Origin: Rummeliibacillus pycnus_B
GTDB lineage: Bacteria; Bacillota; Bacilli; Bacillales_A; Planococcaceae
Length of the DNA stretch: 64,000 nt
Assembly (NCBI RefSeq): GCF_050459865.1
Contig: NZ_JBCMNM010000015.1
Location: 62,001-126,000 of the forward strand
Reading direction: 5' to 3'
Shown here: piece by piece, positions 51,167 to 59,727 of the stretch
How positions within the stretch are numbered: position 1 is the first letter of the stretch
How the letters are laid out: every line of letters starts with the position of its first letter
Made by a program: the position numbers and the translations under genes
Notes under the pieces: generated by a model
What the model saw: only the letters and a program-made list of their open reading frames with translations
Told to the model about the DNA's origin: nothing
Database searches by the model: none

Positions 51167-53809
51167 TTATTGTTGTTTTTGAGTTTGATCAGTTGGAGTA
51201 TACCCATTCAAACTGTTTGTATTAGCTTTATTCTTTCCATTGCCATTTGCGTTTCCGTTTCCATTTCCTCTTCCATTGCCGTTACCTTGATTTTGTTGCC
51301 CTGGTGGATTATTTTGGTCTGGATTCGTATTGTCACCATTACTATCTGTATTACCCTGATTGTTACCATCTGTTGGTGGATTAGGGTTTTCTGATTGATC
51401 AGGAGGCGTTGGAGTCTCTGATTGATCAGGTGGCGTTGGATCAGGTTCAGGAGTTGGTGCTTGTATCTGTATAGATGTCGTTGCAGCATCACTTGTTTTG
51501 TCTCCAGCAACAGCTACGACAGAGAATAAATAGGTTTTGCCATCTTCTGCTCCATTATACGTAAACGAATTAGAAGAAGTTTCAGTAAGTGCTTGAGAAC
51601 CTCCACCATCGACTGAAACAGAGACTTTGAATTTTGGTGCTTGGTCTCCTGAAGCTTTATGAGACCAAGTTAAATTAATAGCTTTAGAATTGGCATCATA
51701 ACTGGCTTTCAAACCAGTTGGTGCATTTAGCTTTTGATTATCTTTATTTTCAACTGGAGGAGTATATGATACAGGTTGTTGCCCTTTTACATATAACTCA
51801 TTACCTACTCGAACAACAGAATTTGGTTGTTGGAAATTAGGAGTTTGCGTATATGCTGAAATTTGTGACATAACGGTTCTAAATAATTGCTGAGGAAGAA
51901 CACGTTCTGCGCTGGTAGTAATTGGGACTTTGTAATCTGCATATCCACTCCAAACAGCAATAGAGTATTTGGATGTATATCCAGCAAACCATGAATCTGG
52001 AACAGCTGAGTCAGGAAGTCCATAATCACTGAATTGTTGAGAACTATAGTTAGTTGTACCAGTTTTACCTGCAACATCTAAACCAGGAATTCCAGCAGCA
52101 GTACCGGATGCACCGTATTTATAACCTACTACATCACGTAACATATCTGTCACCATATAAGCTGTATAATCGCTCATTGCAGGTACAGGGTCTGGTGTGT
52201 AGGATTTAGCTGTTTTTCCATCACGATAGACAATTTTCTTAATAGCATGTGGTTTTGTATAAATACCATTATTACCAAATGCAGCATAAGCACCTGCCAT
52301 TTCAATTGGAGATAGGGTAATTTTACCACCACCGATTGCATCAGATTCCGTAATGTTATTCGCATCAATACCAAGATTTTTTACAAATGCTTTCGTTTTA
52401 TCCGTACCGACTTCTTTGAACGTTTTAACAGCAGGGATATTACGAGAATTATATAAAGCTTGTCGAATCGTTATTGTACCTTTGTATTGATGGTCAAAGT
52501 TATTAATTTGTTGATCAGTACCTGTATAGGTCATTGGTTCATCCACAATTGTTTTACCTGTAGACCATTTTAGATTTTCAATTGCTGGGCCATAATCGAT
52601 TAATGGTTTCATGGTAGAACCAGGTTGTCGATTAGTTAATGCTTCCGCATAGTTAAATCCACGTTCAGGACCGTAATCACGTCCACCACCAACTGCAACA
52701 ATTGCGCCAGTTTGCGTATCAATAACTGAAAGACCTGCTTGTATATCTTTTGTAGGGAAGTTGGCAGCATTATTCATCGTTTTTTCGACGATTTTTTGAG
52801 CATTAGGATCTAATGTTGTATAAACATTAACACCTTCTTCTAATGCTTTCTCATCACCATTCTCCGCTAATTCTTTTAATACGACATCGATATAGGCATC
52901 ATATTTGGATGTAGAAGCGGTTTTTCGTTTGCTTTCAGGAAGAAGCCCTTTTTTAACATCCACTTTTTGTGCAGCTTCCATTTGTTCTTTGGTAATTTTT
53001 TTATGTTGGTACATTAAACCTAAAACAATATTACGTCGTTTTTCTGCACGTTCAGGATTTTTAAAAGGATTGTATGCGTTTGGTGCTTGTGGCATACCAG
53101 CTAAAAGTGCTTCTTCATCTAAGGTTAAGTCTTTTAAATCTTTACCATAGAAGTATTTTGCTGCAGTACCGAAACCATAAATACGACCAGACATTAAGAC
53201 TTTGTTAAAGTACATTTCAAAAATTTCTTCTTTTGAATATTCACGTTCAAGCTGAACTGATAAATAAGCTTCTTGTGCCTTACGTTTTAATGTCTTCTCA
53301 CCAGTTAAAAATGAGTTCTTAATTACTTGCTGGGTTAATGTACTACCGCCTTGTGCGCCAAATCCATATCGGAAGTTGGCTAAAACTGAGCCGCCTAAGC
53401 GAATAAAGTCTATCCCATGGTGTTCGAAGAAACGAGAATCTTCTGTTGCGATAATCGCATCTCTCATTCCAACTGGGATATCTTCATAATTGACATGTTC
53501 CCGTTGTTGATCACCCATAGTATAGAATACTTTGCCATTTGCATCATAGAATTTTGATGATACTGGGTCTTTTAATAATTCTTCATCTAATTTTGGTGCT
53601 TGTGCAGCATAAATTGCAAAAACAGTTGCACCTATTGCAAATATTGCAATGAATAAAGCCAAAATGGCTATGATTATCTTTTTAATCAAAGAACGTTTTG
53701 GTCCTTTGGGGCCTTTTGGTTCTCTTGGTCCTTTATTCTTTGTATGTCGTCTTCTCTGTTGTTCTTCTAGTTGCTTTCGTTGTTGCCGAGAATTAACTTC
53801 TTGATCCAC
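51167..53809 (-). CDS. ponA: Bifunctional penicillin-binding protein 1A/1B
   Basis: 880 residues, class A PBP. A basic cytosolic tail (1-45), a membrane segment at about 46-68, a GT51 glycosyltransferase domain (about 85-260; 'EDSRFFEHHGID' with the catalytic Glu, and 'GGSTLTQQVIKN'), a transpeptidase domain (about 345-640; nucleophile in PGSTMK, then a KTGTT box), an FN3-like domain (about 700-785), and a low-complexity Pro/Asn/Gly tail with TPPDQSE twice and GNGNG repeats. Begins at a GTG 8 nt after GAGGAG. recU lies upstream on the same strand, the usual recU-ponA pair. Confidence 0.94.
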   Translation of the reverse strand: MDQEVNSRQQRKQLEEQQRRRHTKNKGPREPKGPKGPKRSLIKKIIIAILALFIAIFAIGATVFAIYAAQAPKLDEELLKDPVSSKFYDANGKVFYTMGDQQREHVNYEDIPVGMRDAIIATEDSRFFEHHGIDFIRLGGSVLANFRYGFGAQGGSTLTQQVIKNSFLTGEKTLKRKAQEAYLSVQLEREYSKEEIFEMYFNKVLMSGRIYGFGTAAKYFYGKDLKDLTLDEEALLAGMPQAPNAYNPFKNPERAEKRRNIVLGLMYQHKKITKEQMEAAQKVDVKKGLLPESKRKTASTSKYDAYIDVVLKELAENGDEKALEEGVNVYTTLDPNAQKIVEKTMNNAANFPTKDIQAGLSVIDTQTGAIVAVGGGRDYGPERGFNYAEALTNRQPGSTMKPLIDYGPAIENLKWSTGKTIVDEPMTYTGTDQQINNFDHQYKGTITIRQALYNSRNIPAVKTFKEVGTDKTKAFVKNLGIDANNITESDAIGGGKITLSPIEMAGAYAAFGNNGIYTKPHAIKKIVYRDGKTAKSYTPDPVPAMSDYTAYMVTDMLRDVVGYKYGASGTAAGIPGLDVAGKTGTTNYSSQQFSDYGLPDSAVPDSWFAGYTSKYSIAVWSGYADYKVPITTSAERVLPQQLFRTVMSQISAYTQTPNFQQPNSVVRVGNELYVKGQQPVSYTPPVENKDNQKLNAPTGLKASYDANSKAINLTWSHKASGDQAPKFKVSVSVDGGGSQALTETSSNSFTYNGAEDGKTYLFSVVAVAGDKTSDAATTSIQIQAPTPEPDPTPPDQSETPTPPDQSENPNPPTDGNNQGNTDSNGDNTNPDQNNPPGQQNQGNGNGRGNGNGNANGNGKNKANTNSLNGYTPTDQTQKQQ

Positions 53810-53844
53810 AACATTCTCCTCACTTTCTCATAACTACGATCAAG

Positions 53845-54450
53845 TTATGGTAGCAATTGTGTTATTGCTTTTAAATAATCTAGTCTAGGAACATAGCCTG
53901 GCTGAATTTCAATTGCCTGTCCCTCAAACTCACTTAGTGGAATAGACTTTCTTCCACCCTTTAACATTCTATTCCATGCTGATAACAGCATTTCTAAAGG
54001 TACTACAAAATATCGCTCTAAGGAAGAGAAACGTACAATTATAAAACAAATTCCCTTCTGTTTAGCAGATGATTCCATATGTGCGACTTGGTGCGGATGA
54101 ACATTTTTCAATGGAAAAGATGTTTTGTTTTCTGTTTCTTTTGCATCAAAATCAATGTAGTAACCATTAAAGACACCATTGTAGTCGGTTGTTGATGGTG
54201 TTCGGAAATACGCCTCGCGAATTACAGCAGCACTTCTTGATGGGTACTCTACTTTGACGATTTGAATTGGAACAGGTTTCTTATGAATAACTGCAATTCC
54301 TCTTTGTAGATAAAATTCATTTGTCCCATCGATTTCTTCTTCAAGGGTTTTCCCACGATTACTATAAGATAAATCTTTCTTTTTTAAAAGATTGGTCTCA
54401 TTTTTTGATGTGGGCGTGTATTTTTTTCCATTAGGATAACGAATAGTCAT
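53845..54450 (-). CDS. recU: Holliday junction resolvase RecU
   Basis: 201 residues. Resolves four-way junctions, and in B. subtilis also modulates RecA. The nuclease core has 'NRGKTLEEEID', 'YYIDFDAKETENK', with the metal-binding Asp and Glu-x-Lys, and 'HQVAHM'. GAGGTG precedes the ATG on the minus strand. It is 35 nt upstream of ponA, so the two are co-transcribed, and is divergent from the yppE group. Confidence 0.94.
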   Translation of the reverse strand: MTIRYPNGKKYTPTSKNETNLLKKKDLSYSNRGKTLEEEIDGTNEFYLQRGIAVIHKKPVPIQIVKVEYPSRSAAVIREAYFRTPSTTDYNGVFNGYYIDFDAKETENKTSFPLKNVHPHQVAHMESSAKQKGICFIIVRFSSLERYFVVPLEMLLSAWNRMLKGGRKSIPLSEFEGQAIEIQPGYVPRLDYLKAITQLLP

Positions 54451-54623
54451 TATAACACCTCATCTGCATTTTATAATACCATAAATCGAGCAAGTTTTTT
54501 GATGAGAAATTCATGAGAAATAAGCAGAAAAATTAAACTATTATCGTCGAATCAGCACTTGTTTTGTCCTCTATAAAGGATTTGTTATTAGAACCTTGAA
54601 AAAGTATAGCAGGAGGCGATATT

Positions 54624-54800
54624 ATGCGAAAAATAAACAAGCTTATTACTTTAATTGAAATGGTAGACGAACTTTTACAAAACAGAGTGAACCATGAAGA
54701 AGAAATGTATAGTAAGACACTTGAAAAGAATATTACAACTGTAGCAAACCGCCTTGATTTAATAGAACAACAAAAGGAATATTTGTTCGCTTTAAAGTAG
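54624..54800 (+). CDS. Small helical protein, 58 residues
   Basis: ATG at 54624 preceded by AGGAGG (54611-54616) at good spacing, ending in TAG at 54798-54800. The product, 'MRKINKLITLIEMVDELLQN' and onward, is highly charged and reads as one or two amphipathic helices with leucine/isoleucine heptads, so a coiled coil is likely. It is the first plus-strand gene after recU and lies about 70 nt before yppE. I do not recognise the family. B. subtilis has small genes (yppC, yppD) near this place; I cannot show homology. Confidence 0.65.
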   Translation: MRKINKLITLIEMVDELLQNRVNHEEEMYSKTLEKNITTVANRLDLIEQQKEYLFALK

Positions 54801-54870
54801 TGAAATGATATCTTTTTTGATACACTTATAAATAAGTAAAAGAAGTAAATGAAAAATGGAGATGTGTGTA

Positions 54871-55236
54871 ATGTTACAAACTTTAACAGAAGAATTATTA
54901 GAAGAGTGCATAGAATGTTGGCAGCGATTTCTGAAAATGAGAGAAACTGACACATCTCCAGATTTTTTTAATGAAGTAAAGCCACACGCTGATGTATACC
55001 ATGAAAAACTTCTTACTTGGCAAAACGAAGTGGAATACTGGATAGAAGCTAACAAACCAAAGCATATGCATAAAATTCAGATCGTAAATGCTGTAGATGC
55101 AATGGATCAGTTTATTGTACAATCTTTTTATCAAAAAACGAGTAAAAAACGATTATATCAATCGATTCAATCGGTGACATATACGCTAGAAACATTGCAA
55201 CGTATTTTACAAAAGGATGAATCAAATGTTGAGTAA
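54871..55236 (+). CDS. yppE: DUF1798 protein YppE
   Basis: 121 residues from the ATG at 54871, with GGAGATG upstream; an ATG at 54856 in frame lies before that site. All-helical, with 'VDAMDQFIVQSFYQKTSKKR' typical of the four-helix YppE fold. Function unknown. Its end overlaps the yprA start by 11 nt, so translation is coupled. Confidence 0.8.
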   Translation: MLQTLTEELLEECIECWQRFLKMRETDTSPDFFNEVKPHADVYHEKLLTWQNEVEYWIEANKPKHMHKIQIVNAVDAMDQFIVQSFYQKTSKKRLYQSIQSVTYTLETLQRILQKDESNVE

Positions 55237-57508
55237 AAGACTATCTATCGAAGAATTATTGCAAGAATGGCAATCTAGCTCTGAAATGCAAGACCGTATA
55301 GAATACGTGCATACAATTCCATCTCAACCAGCTAAATTAGTCGATTTCCCTGCTAACTTACATCCGTCTCTTATTAAGGCATTACACAAGAGAGGCATCA
55401 ATCAACTGTACTCTCATCAAAGGGAAGCGTACGAATATGCTACAAATGGTCAATCTTTTACTGCTGTAACACCAACTGCTTCTGGTAAATCACTATGCTA
55501 TCATTTACCAGTTTTACAAGCCATATTAGAAAATAGTTCATCTAGAGCATTATATTTGTTTCCAACAAAAGCCCTTGCTCAAGATCAAAAAAGTGATTTA
55601 AATAAATTAATTGAGGAAAGTGGAGAAGAAATTTTAAGTTATACATATGATGGAGATACTGCACCTGGTATTCGACAAAAAGTTCGTAAAGCAGGACATA
55701 TAGTGATGACCAATCCAGATATGCTACATTCAGGAATATTGCCACATCATACAAAATGGGTTTCACTTTTTGAAAATTTACAGTATATTGTCATAGATGA
55801 ATTGCATACGTATAAAGGGGTATTTGGTTCACATGTAGCACATGTTCTAAGACGTCTTTTACGAATTTGCGATTTTTATGGAAGCCATCCTGTTATTGTA
55901 TGCACATCAGCTACAATAAAAAATCCAAAAGAATTAGCAGAAAACCTAACAAATACAAAACATCAATTAATCACTGAGAATGGAGCTCCAACTGGAAAGA
56001 AAACATTTCTATTTTATAATCCTCCGATCATCCATCCTACTTTTGGCGTTAGAAGAAGTGCCATTTTAGAAGTAAGGGATTTAGCGAAAGAATTATATAA
56101 TTCGAAAATCCAAACCATAATTTTTGCTAAAAGTAGAGTACGTGTTGAAATGCTTGTCACTTATATGAAGTCACTTACAGCGAAGAAAATTCAGGATGAG
56201 ACCATTCGAGGGTATCGAGGCGGTTATTTACCATCTGAACGACGTGTTATAGAAAAAGGATTACGTGATAGCACTATACAATGTGTTGTTTCAACGAATG
56301 CGTTAGAATTGGGTGTTGATATCGGCCAATTACAAGCATGTATTATGACGGGCTACCCTGGTAATATAGCAAGTGCATGGCAACAAGCAGGACGTGCAGG
56401 TAGAAGACAAGATGATGCGTTGATCATTTACGTTGCTCAATCTACAGCATTAGACCAATATATAATCAAACATCCACAGTATCTATTTGAAAGTTCACCT
56501 GAAGAGGCAAGAGTATATCCAGAAAATATGTTAATCCTTATGGACCATTTAAAATGTGCCTCGTTTGAATTACCATTTGGGGTAGAGGATACGTATGCAG
56601 AATTTGAAGTACAAGATTTCTTGGAATATTTACAAGAAGAAGGCGTACTATTAAAAACATCAGATAAATGGCATTGGATGAGTGATAGTTTTCCTGCACA
56701 TAACATTAGCCTAAGATCAGCATCCCAAGAAAATGTAGTGATTATTGATCAATCCATTCCAGCAAATACAAAAGTAATTGGTGAAATGGATCGTTATAGT
56801 GCCTTAACATTACTTCATGAGGAAGCTATCTATTTACATCAGGGAATACAATTTCAAGTGGAGAAATTAGATTGGGATGAAAAAAAGGCCTTTGTACGTG
56901 AAGTAGATGTTGATTATTTTACAGATGCCAATCTAGCAGTAGAACTGAAAGTAATTAGTGAAGATAAAAGTAGAAAAATTGGACATGCAGAAGTAGCATT
57001 CGGTGATATTATGACACTCGCTACAGCTACAATTTTCAAAAAAATACGATTTGGAACACATGACAATATTGGAAGCGGTCCAATCCATTTGCCTCCAGAA
57101 GAACTTCATACAAGTGGGACTTGGCTATCATTTGACCAACCAGAGCATTGGAAGGAAGACGATTTAACAGCGGCTATGACAGGGGTTGCTTATGCAATGA
57201 ATAGTTTTATACCACTATTTATCCAAAGCGATCGTAGCGATGTCCATGTTGTACCACAAGTGAAAGCGACACATTCAGAAAAGCCAACCTTTTTTGTATA
57301 TGATCGTTATCCAGGTGGAATTGGCTTAAGTGAACGTGTGTATGATTTATGGGAGGATCTACTACATCATGTCTTTGAACATGTTGTTAGTTGTTCATGT
57401 CAAAATGGCTGCCCATCATGTATAGGAGCACAAGATTTGATTGGTGATGGAAAAAAACAAGTATTAACCTTTTTAAAATCAATTTTATTAGCAGAGTTGG
57501 ATGATTAA
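55226..57508 (+). CDS. yprA: DEAD-box-type helicase YprA with DUF1998 (MrfA)
   Basis: 760 residues from ATG 55226, which has AAAAGGATGA 8 nt upstream; ATG 55217 is directly against that site. Superfamily 2 helicase: Walker A TPTASGKS, Walker B DELH in VIDELHTYKG, motif III TSAT, motif VI QAGRAGRRQDD. The C-terminal DUF1998 domain has four cysteines in CSCQNGCPSC that bind a metal. In B. subtilis the pair YprA/YprB was renamed MrfA/MrfB, which act in mitomycin C lesion repair: MrfA is the helicase. Confidence 0.93.
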   Translation: MLSKRLSIEELLQEWQSSSEMQDRIEYVHTIPSQPAKLVDFPANLHPSLIKALHKRGINQLYSHQREAYEYATNGQSFTAVTPTASGKSLCYHLPVLQAILENSSSRALYLFPTKALAQDQKSDLNKLIEESGEEILSYTYDGDTAPGIRQKVRKAGHIVMTNPDMLHSGILPHHTKWVSLFENLQYIVIDELHTYKGVFGSHVAHVLRRLLRICDFYGSHPVIVCTSATIKNPKELAENLTNTKHQLITENGAPTGKKTFLFYNPPIIHPTFGVRRSAILEVRDLAKELYNSKIQTIIFAKSRVRVEMLVTYMKSLTAKKIQDETIRGYRGGYLPSERRVIEKGLRDSTIQCVVSTNALELGVDIGQLQACIMTGYPGNIASAWQQAGRAGRRQDDALIIYVAQSTALDQYIIKHPQYLFESSPEEARVYPENMLILMDHLKCASFELPFGVEDTYAEFEVQDFLEYLQEEGVLLKTSDKWHWMSDSFPAHNISLRSASQENVVIIDQSIPANTKVIGEMDRYSALTLLHEEAIYLHQGIQFQVEKLDWDEKKAFVREVDVDYFTDANLAVELKVISEDKSRKIGHAEVAFGDIMTLATATIFKKIRFGTHDNIGSGPIHLPPEELHTSGTWLSFDQPEHWKEDDLTAAMTGVAYAMNSFIPLFIQSDRSDVHVVPQVKATHSEKPTFFVYDRYPGGIGLSERVYDLWEDLLHHVFEHVVSCSCQNGCPSCIGAQDLIGDGKKQVLTFLKSILLAELDD

Positions 57509-58768
57509 ATGTCATATGAAAATAAAATCCTTCAAATGAAGAAGATGTTAAAAAAGGCACCAAAAACGGAACAAGACGAAAAAAAGATGTTTAAAAAGCC
57601 CGCAGTACCAATATATGCGAAACAATGGGAAGAAGCAGGGTTGAAAAGAATCGATAACGATTATGGGACAGTCTTTTTGATTGAAAAACACTATTCCGTA
57701 GACTATCAGCATGGAGATTTTCGCTTAGGTGAACTTTATGATGCATTTCAATTATGGAAAAGCTGTAATGATCAGCATCCAATTGCATTAACGAATGCTA
57801 CCAATTTAGTGTTTTATGATACTGAAACTACCGGCTTAAAGGGTGTTGGTACTCAGATTTTTTTAAACGGGATATTAGAAGCAGGACAAAGTGGGTTTGT
57901 CTTAAAACAATATGTATTAGCAGACCCAAGCCATGAAGTTGCATTTTTGTGGGAATCAAAACTTTGGCAGGAAAATAAAACGATTGTTACCTATAATGGT
58001 AAAAGTTTTGATTGGCCACAATTACAAACTCGCTGGACTTTGCATAAAAAAGATTTGCCTAAGCTGCCTGAACAAAAACAAATCGACTTGCTACATGGCT
58101 CAAAGCGGATATGGAAAAATGATTTATCTCGTATGAAACTTTCACAAGTGGAAGAAGAAAAACTGGGATTTCACCGTGTAGGAGATGTTCCAGGTTATCT
58201 TGCACCGATTATCTATTTAGATGCAGTAAAAAGCGGTGAGCCTAGTGCTTTGTTAAAAGTACTTGAACACAATGAATATGATTTATTATCTCTGATTACC
58301 TTGTACATTCAGGCAACAAAATTATTATGTGAAGGAATACAAGAAGAGTCTGCTACAACTTATACAAATATCGGGAAATGGTATGGAGATTTATCTAATA
58401 CTGTAAAAAGTGGGGAACTACTAGAACAAATAACACGTCAATATAATAACAATGAGACAGGATATGCATATTATCACTTAGCATTTCATCAAAAAAAGCA
58501 GCAAAACTTTGAGAAAGCGTATTATTCATTTAATCATGCTATTCCTTATATTGAAGAACGTCAGCAAATTATTGCTTATATAGAATTAGCTAAAATTGAC
58601 GAACACCGTAATCAAAATTATGAACAAGCGATTTATTATACGAATCAGGCATATCTACTTGTACAAAAAAGCTTTTTATGGAAAGCTGAACAAAAACATA
58701 AAAAGTTGATTGAATTAGAAAAAAGACGTGTGCGAAACGAAAAAAAACAAATATTGCACGGGAAATAA
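57509..58768 (+). CDS. yprB: DEDDh exonuclease YprB (MrfB) with TPR tail
   Basis: 419 residues, starting on the base after the yprA stop. The nuclease domain (about 95-260) has 'LVFYDTETTGLKG' with the DxE motif, 'IVTYNGKSFDWPQLQTRW', and the late acidic 'EHNEYDLLSLITLY'. The C-terminal part (about 285-400) has TPR-like helices ('AYYHLAFHQKKQQNFEKAYY'). It is the presumed nuclease partner of the helicase YprA in excision repair of mitomycin lesions. Confidence 0.92.
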   Translation: MSYENKILQMKKMLKKAPKTEQDEKKMFKKPAVPIYAKQWEEAGLKRIDNDYGTVFLIEKHYSVDYQHGDFRLGELYDAFQLWKSCNDQHPIALTNATNLVFYDTETTGLKGVGTQIFLNGILEAGQSGFVLKQYVLADPSHEVAFLWESKLWQENKTIVTYNGKSFDWPQLQTRWTLHKKDLPKLPEQKQIDLLHGSKRIWKNDLSRMKLSQVEEEKLGFHRVGDVPGYLAPIIYLDAVKSGEPSALLKVLEHNEYDLLSLITLYIQATKLLCEGIQEESATTYTNIGKWYGDLSNTVKSGELLEQITRQYNNNETGYAYYHLAFHQKKQQNFEKAYYSFNHAIPYIEERQQIIAYIELAKIDEHRNQNYEQAIYYTNQAYLLVQKSFLWKAEQKHKKLIELEKRRVRNEKKQILHGK

Positions 58769-58866
58769 TGAGAATAAATTTGCTAATCAATGGAAGTATC
58801 TTCGATAAATTCGACAAAAATGTGTTATAATTATAAGACCTATGTATATATGGAAGGAAGATGAAT

Positions 58867-59187
58867 ATGGAGATTAAATTATCTGCTAAAACGATTTTAG
58901 ATAAAGATTTTAAAACAGGTATAAGAGGATATAGTCAAGATGAAGTCGATCAATTTTTAGATGTCATCATCCAAGACTATGAATCTTTTGAAAAAGAATT
59001 AGCAAAAAAACAACAAGAAATAGATATGTTAAAAAGTGAGCTGAAAACGGCACAATCACAAACACCATCACAAGAAACAAGACGTCAAGTTCAATCTTCA
59101 GCTTATGCTAGCAATACAAATTTTGATATTTTAAAACGCATTGCCAATTTAGAAAAGCATGTTTTTGGCGATAAACTGTATGATTAA
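58867..59187 (+). CDS. gpsB: Cell division adaptor GpsB
   Basis: 106 residues from ATG 58867 (AAGGAAG at 58854-58860); the ATG at 58861 touches that site. DivIVA-like N-terminal domain 'LSAKTILDKDFKTGIRGYSQ', a coiled coil (about 40-70), and the C-terminal trimer end 'FDILKRIANLEKHVFGDKLY'. GpsB shuttles PBP1 between division site and side wall in B. subtilis; ponA is encoded 5 kb away. The rnpB promoter follows directly. Confidence 0.95.
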   Translation: MEIKLSAKTILDKDFKTGIRGYSQDEVDQFLDVIIQDYESFEKELAKKQQEIDMLKSELKTAQSQTPSQETRRQVQSSAYASNTNFDILKRIANLEKHVFGDKLYD

Positions 59188-59217
59188 TCTTTGTTTCACA
59201 ATTTCTTCACGAAACGC

Positions 59218-59246
59218 TTGAAAAGAAAAAAAAATAGATATATAAT
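59218..59246 (+). promoter_or_regulatory. Promoter of rnpB
   Basis: TTGAAA (59218-59223), 17 nt, TATAAT (59241-59246). Close to consensus and placed about 13-15 nt before the rnpB 5' end. Confidence 0.7.
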
Positions 59247-59259
59247 AGTCAAGTCATCA

Positions 59260-59656
59260 TAAAAGAACAGGTAATCGCTGCAACGCTTGACGTTGTTGAG
59301 GAAAGTCCATGCTCGCACGGATCTGAGATGACCGTAGTGATCGTGCTTAGCGAATAAATAAGCTAAGGCAGTCTAATGGCTGACGGCGGGAGGAAAACCT
59401 AAGTCCTTTGGATATGGTTGAAACTCTCTGAAAGTGCCACAGTGACGAAGCTGTTATGGAAACGTAACAGGTGGAACGAGGTAAACCCCACGAGTGAGCA
59501 ACCCAAATTATGGTAGGGGCGTTCTCCTGAAGGAAATGAATGGATGGAGAGACGAAAGTATTATTATTTTCGTAGATAGATGATTACTACCCAATCGTAC
59601 AAGGCGTGAGCCGTTATAGTACTTGGGCACAAAACATGGCTTATGGTCTTTTAATG
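59260..59656 (+). ncRNA. rnpB: RNase P RNA, Bacillus (B) type
   Basis: The catalytic RNA that removes 5' leaders from pre-tRNAs. Conserved blocks are in order: GTAATCGCTGC near the 5' end, GAGGAAAGTCCATGCTCGCA, the GAAAGTGCCACAGTGACGAA region, GTGGAACGAGGTAAACCCC, AACCCAAATT..GGTAGGGG, the GAGCCG..GTAC region, and ACAAAACATGGCTTAT at the 3' end. AAAAGA at the 5' end pairs with TCTTTT at the 3' end. Length near 400 nt fits type B. Exact ends are estimated from this pairing. Confidence 0.93.
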
Positions 59657-59675
59657 ATGCTTAACATGAATAGTC

Positions 59676-59706
59676 AGGCTCTCCAGTAAATGGAGAGCCT
59701 TTCTTT
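59676..59706 (+). terminator. Terminator after rnpB
   Basis: AGGCTCTCC (59676-59684) pairs with GGAGAGCCT (59692-59700), then TTCTTTT. Confidence 0.83.
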
Positions 59707-59727
59707 TAGGATATGGTGATAATAACG

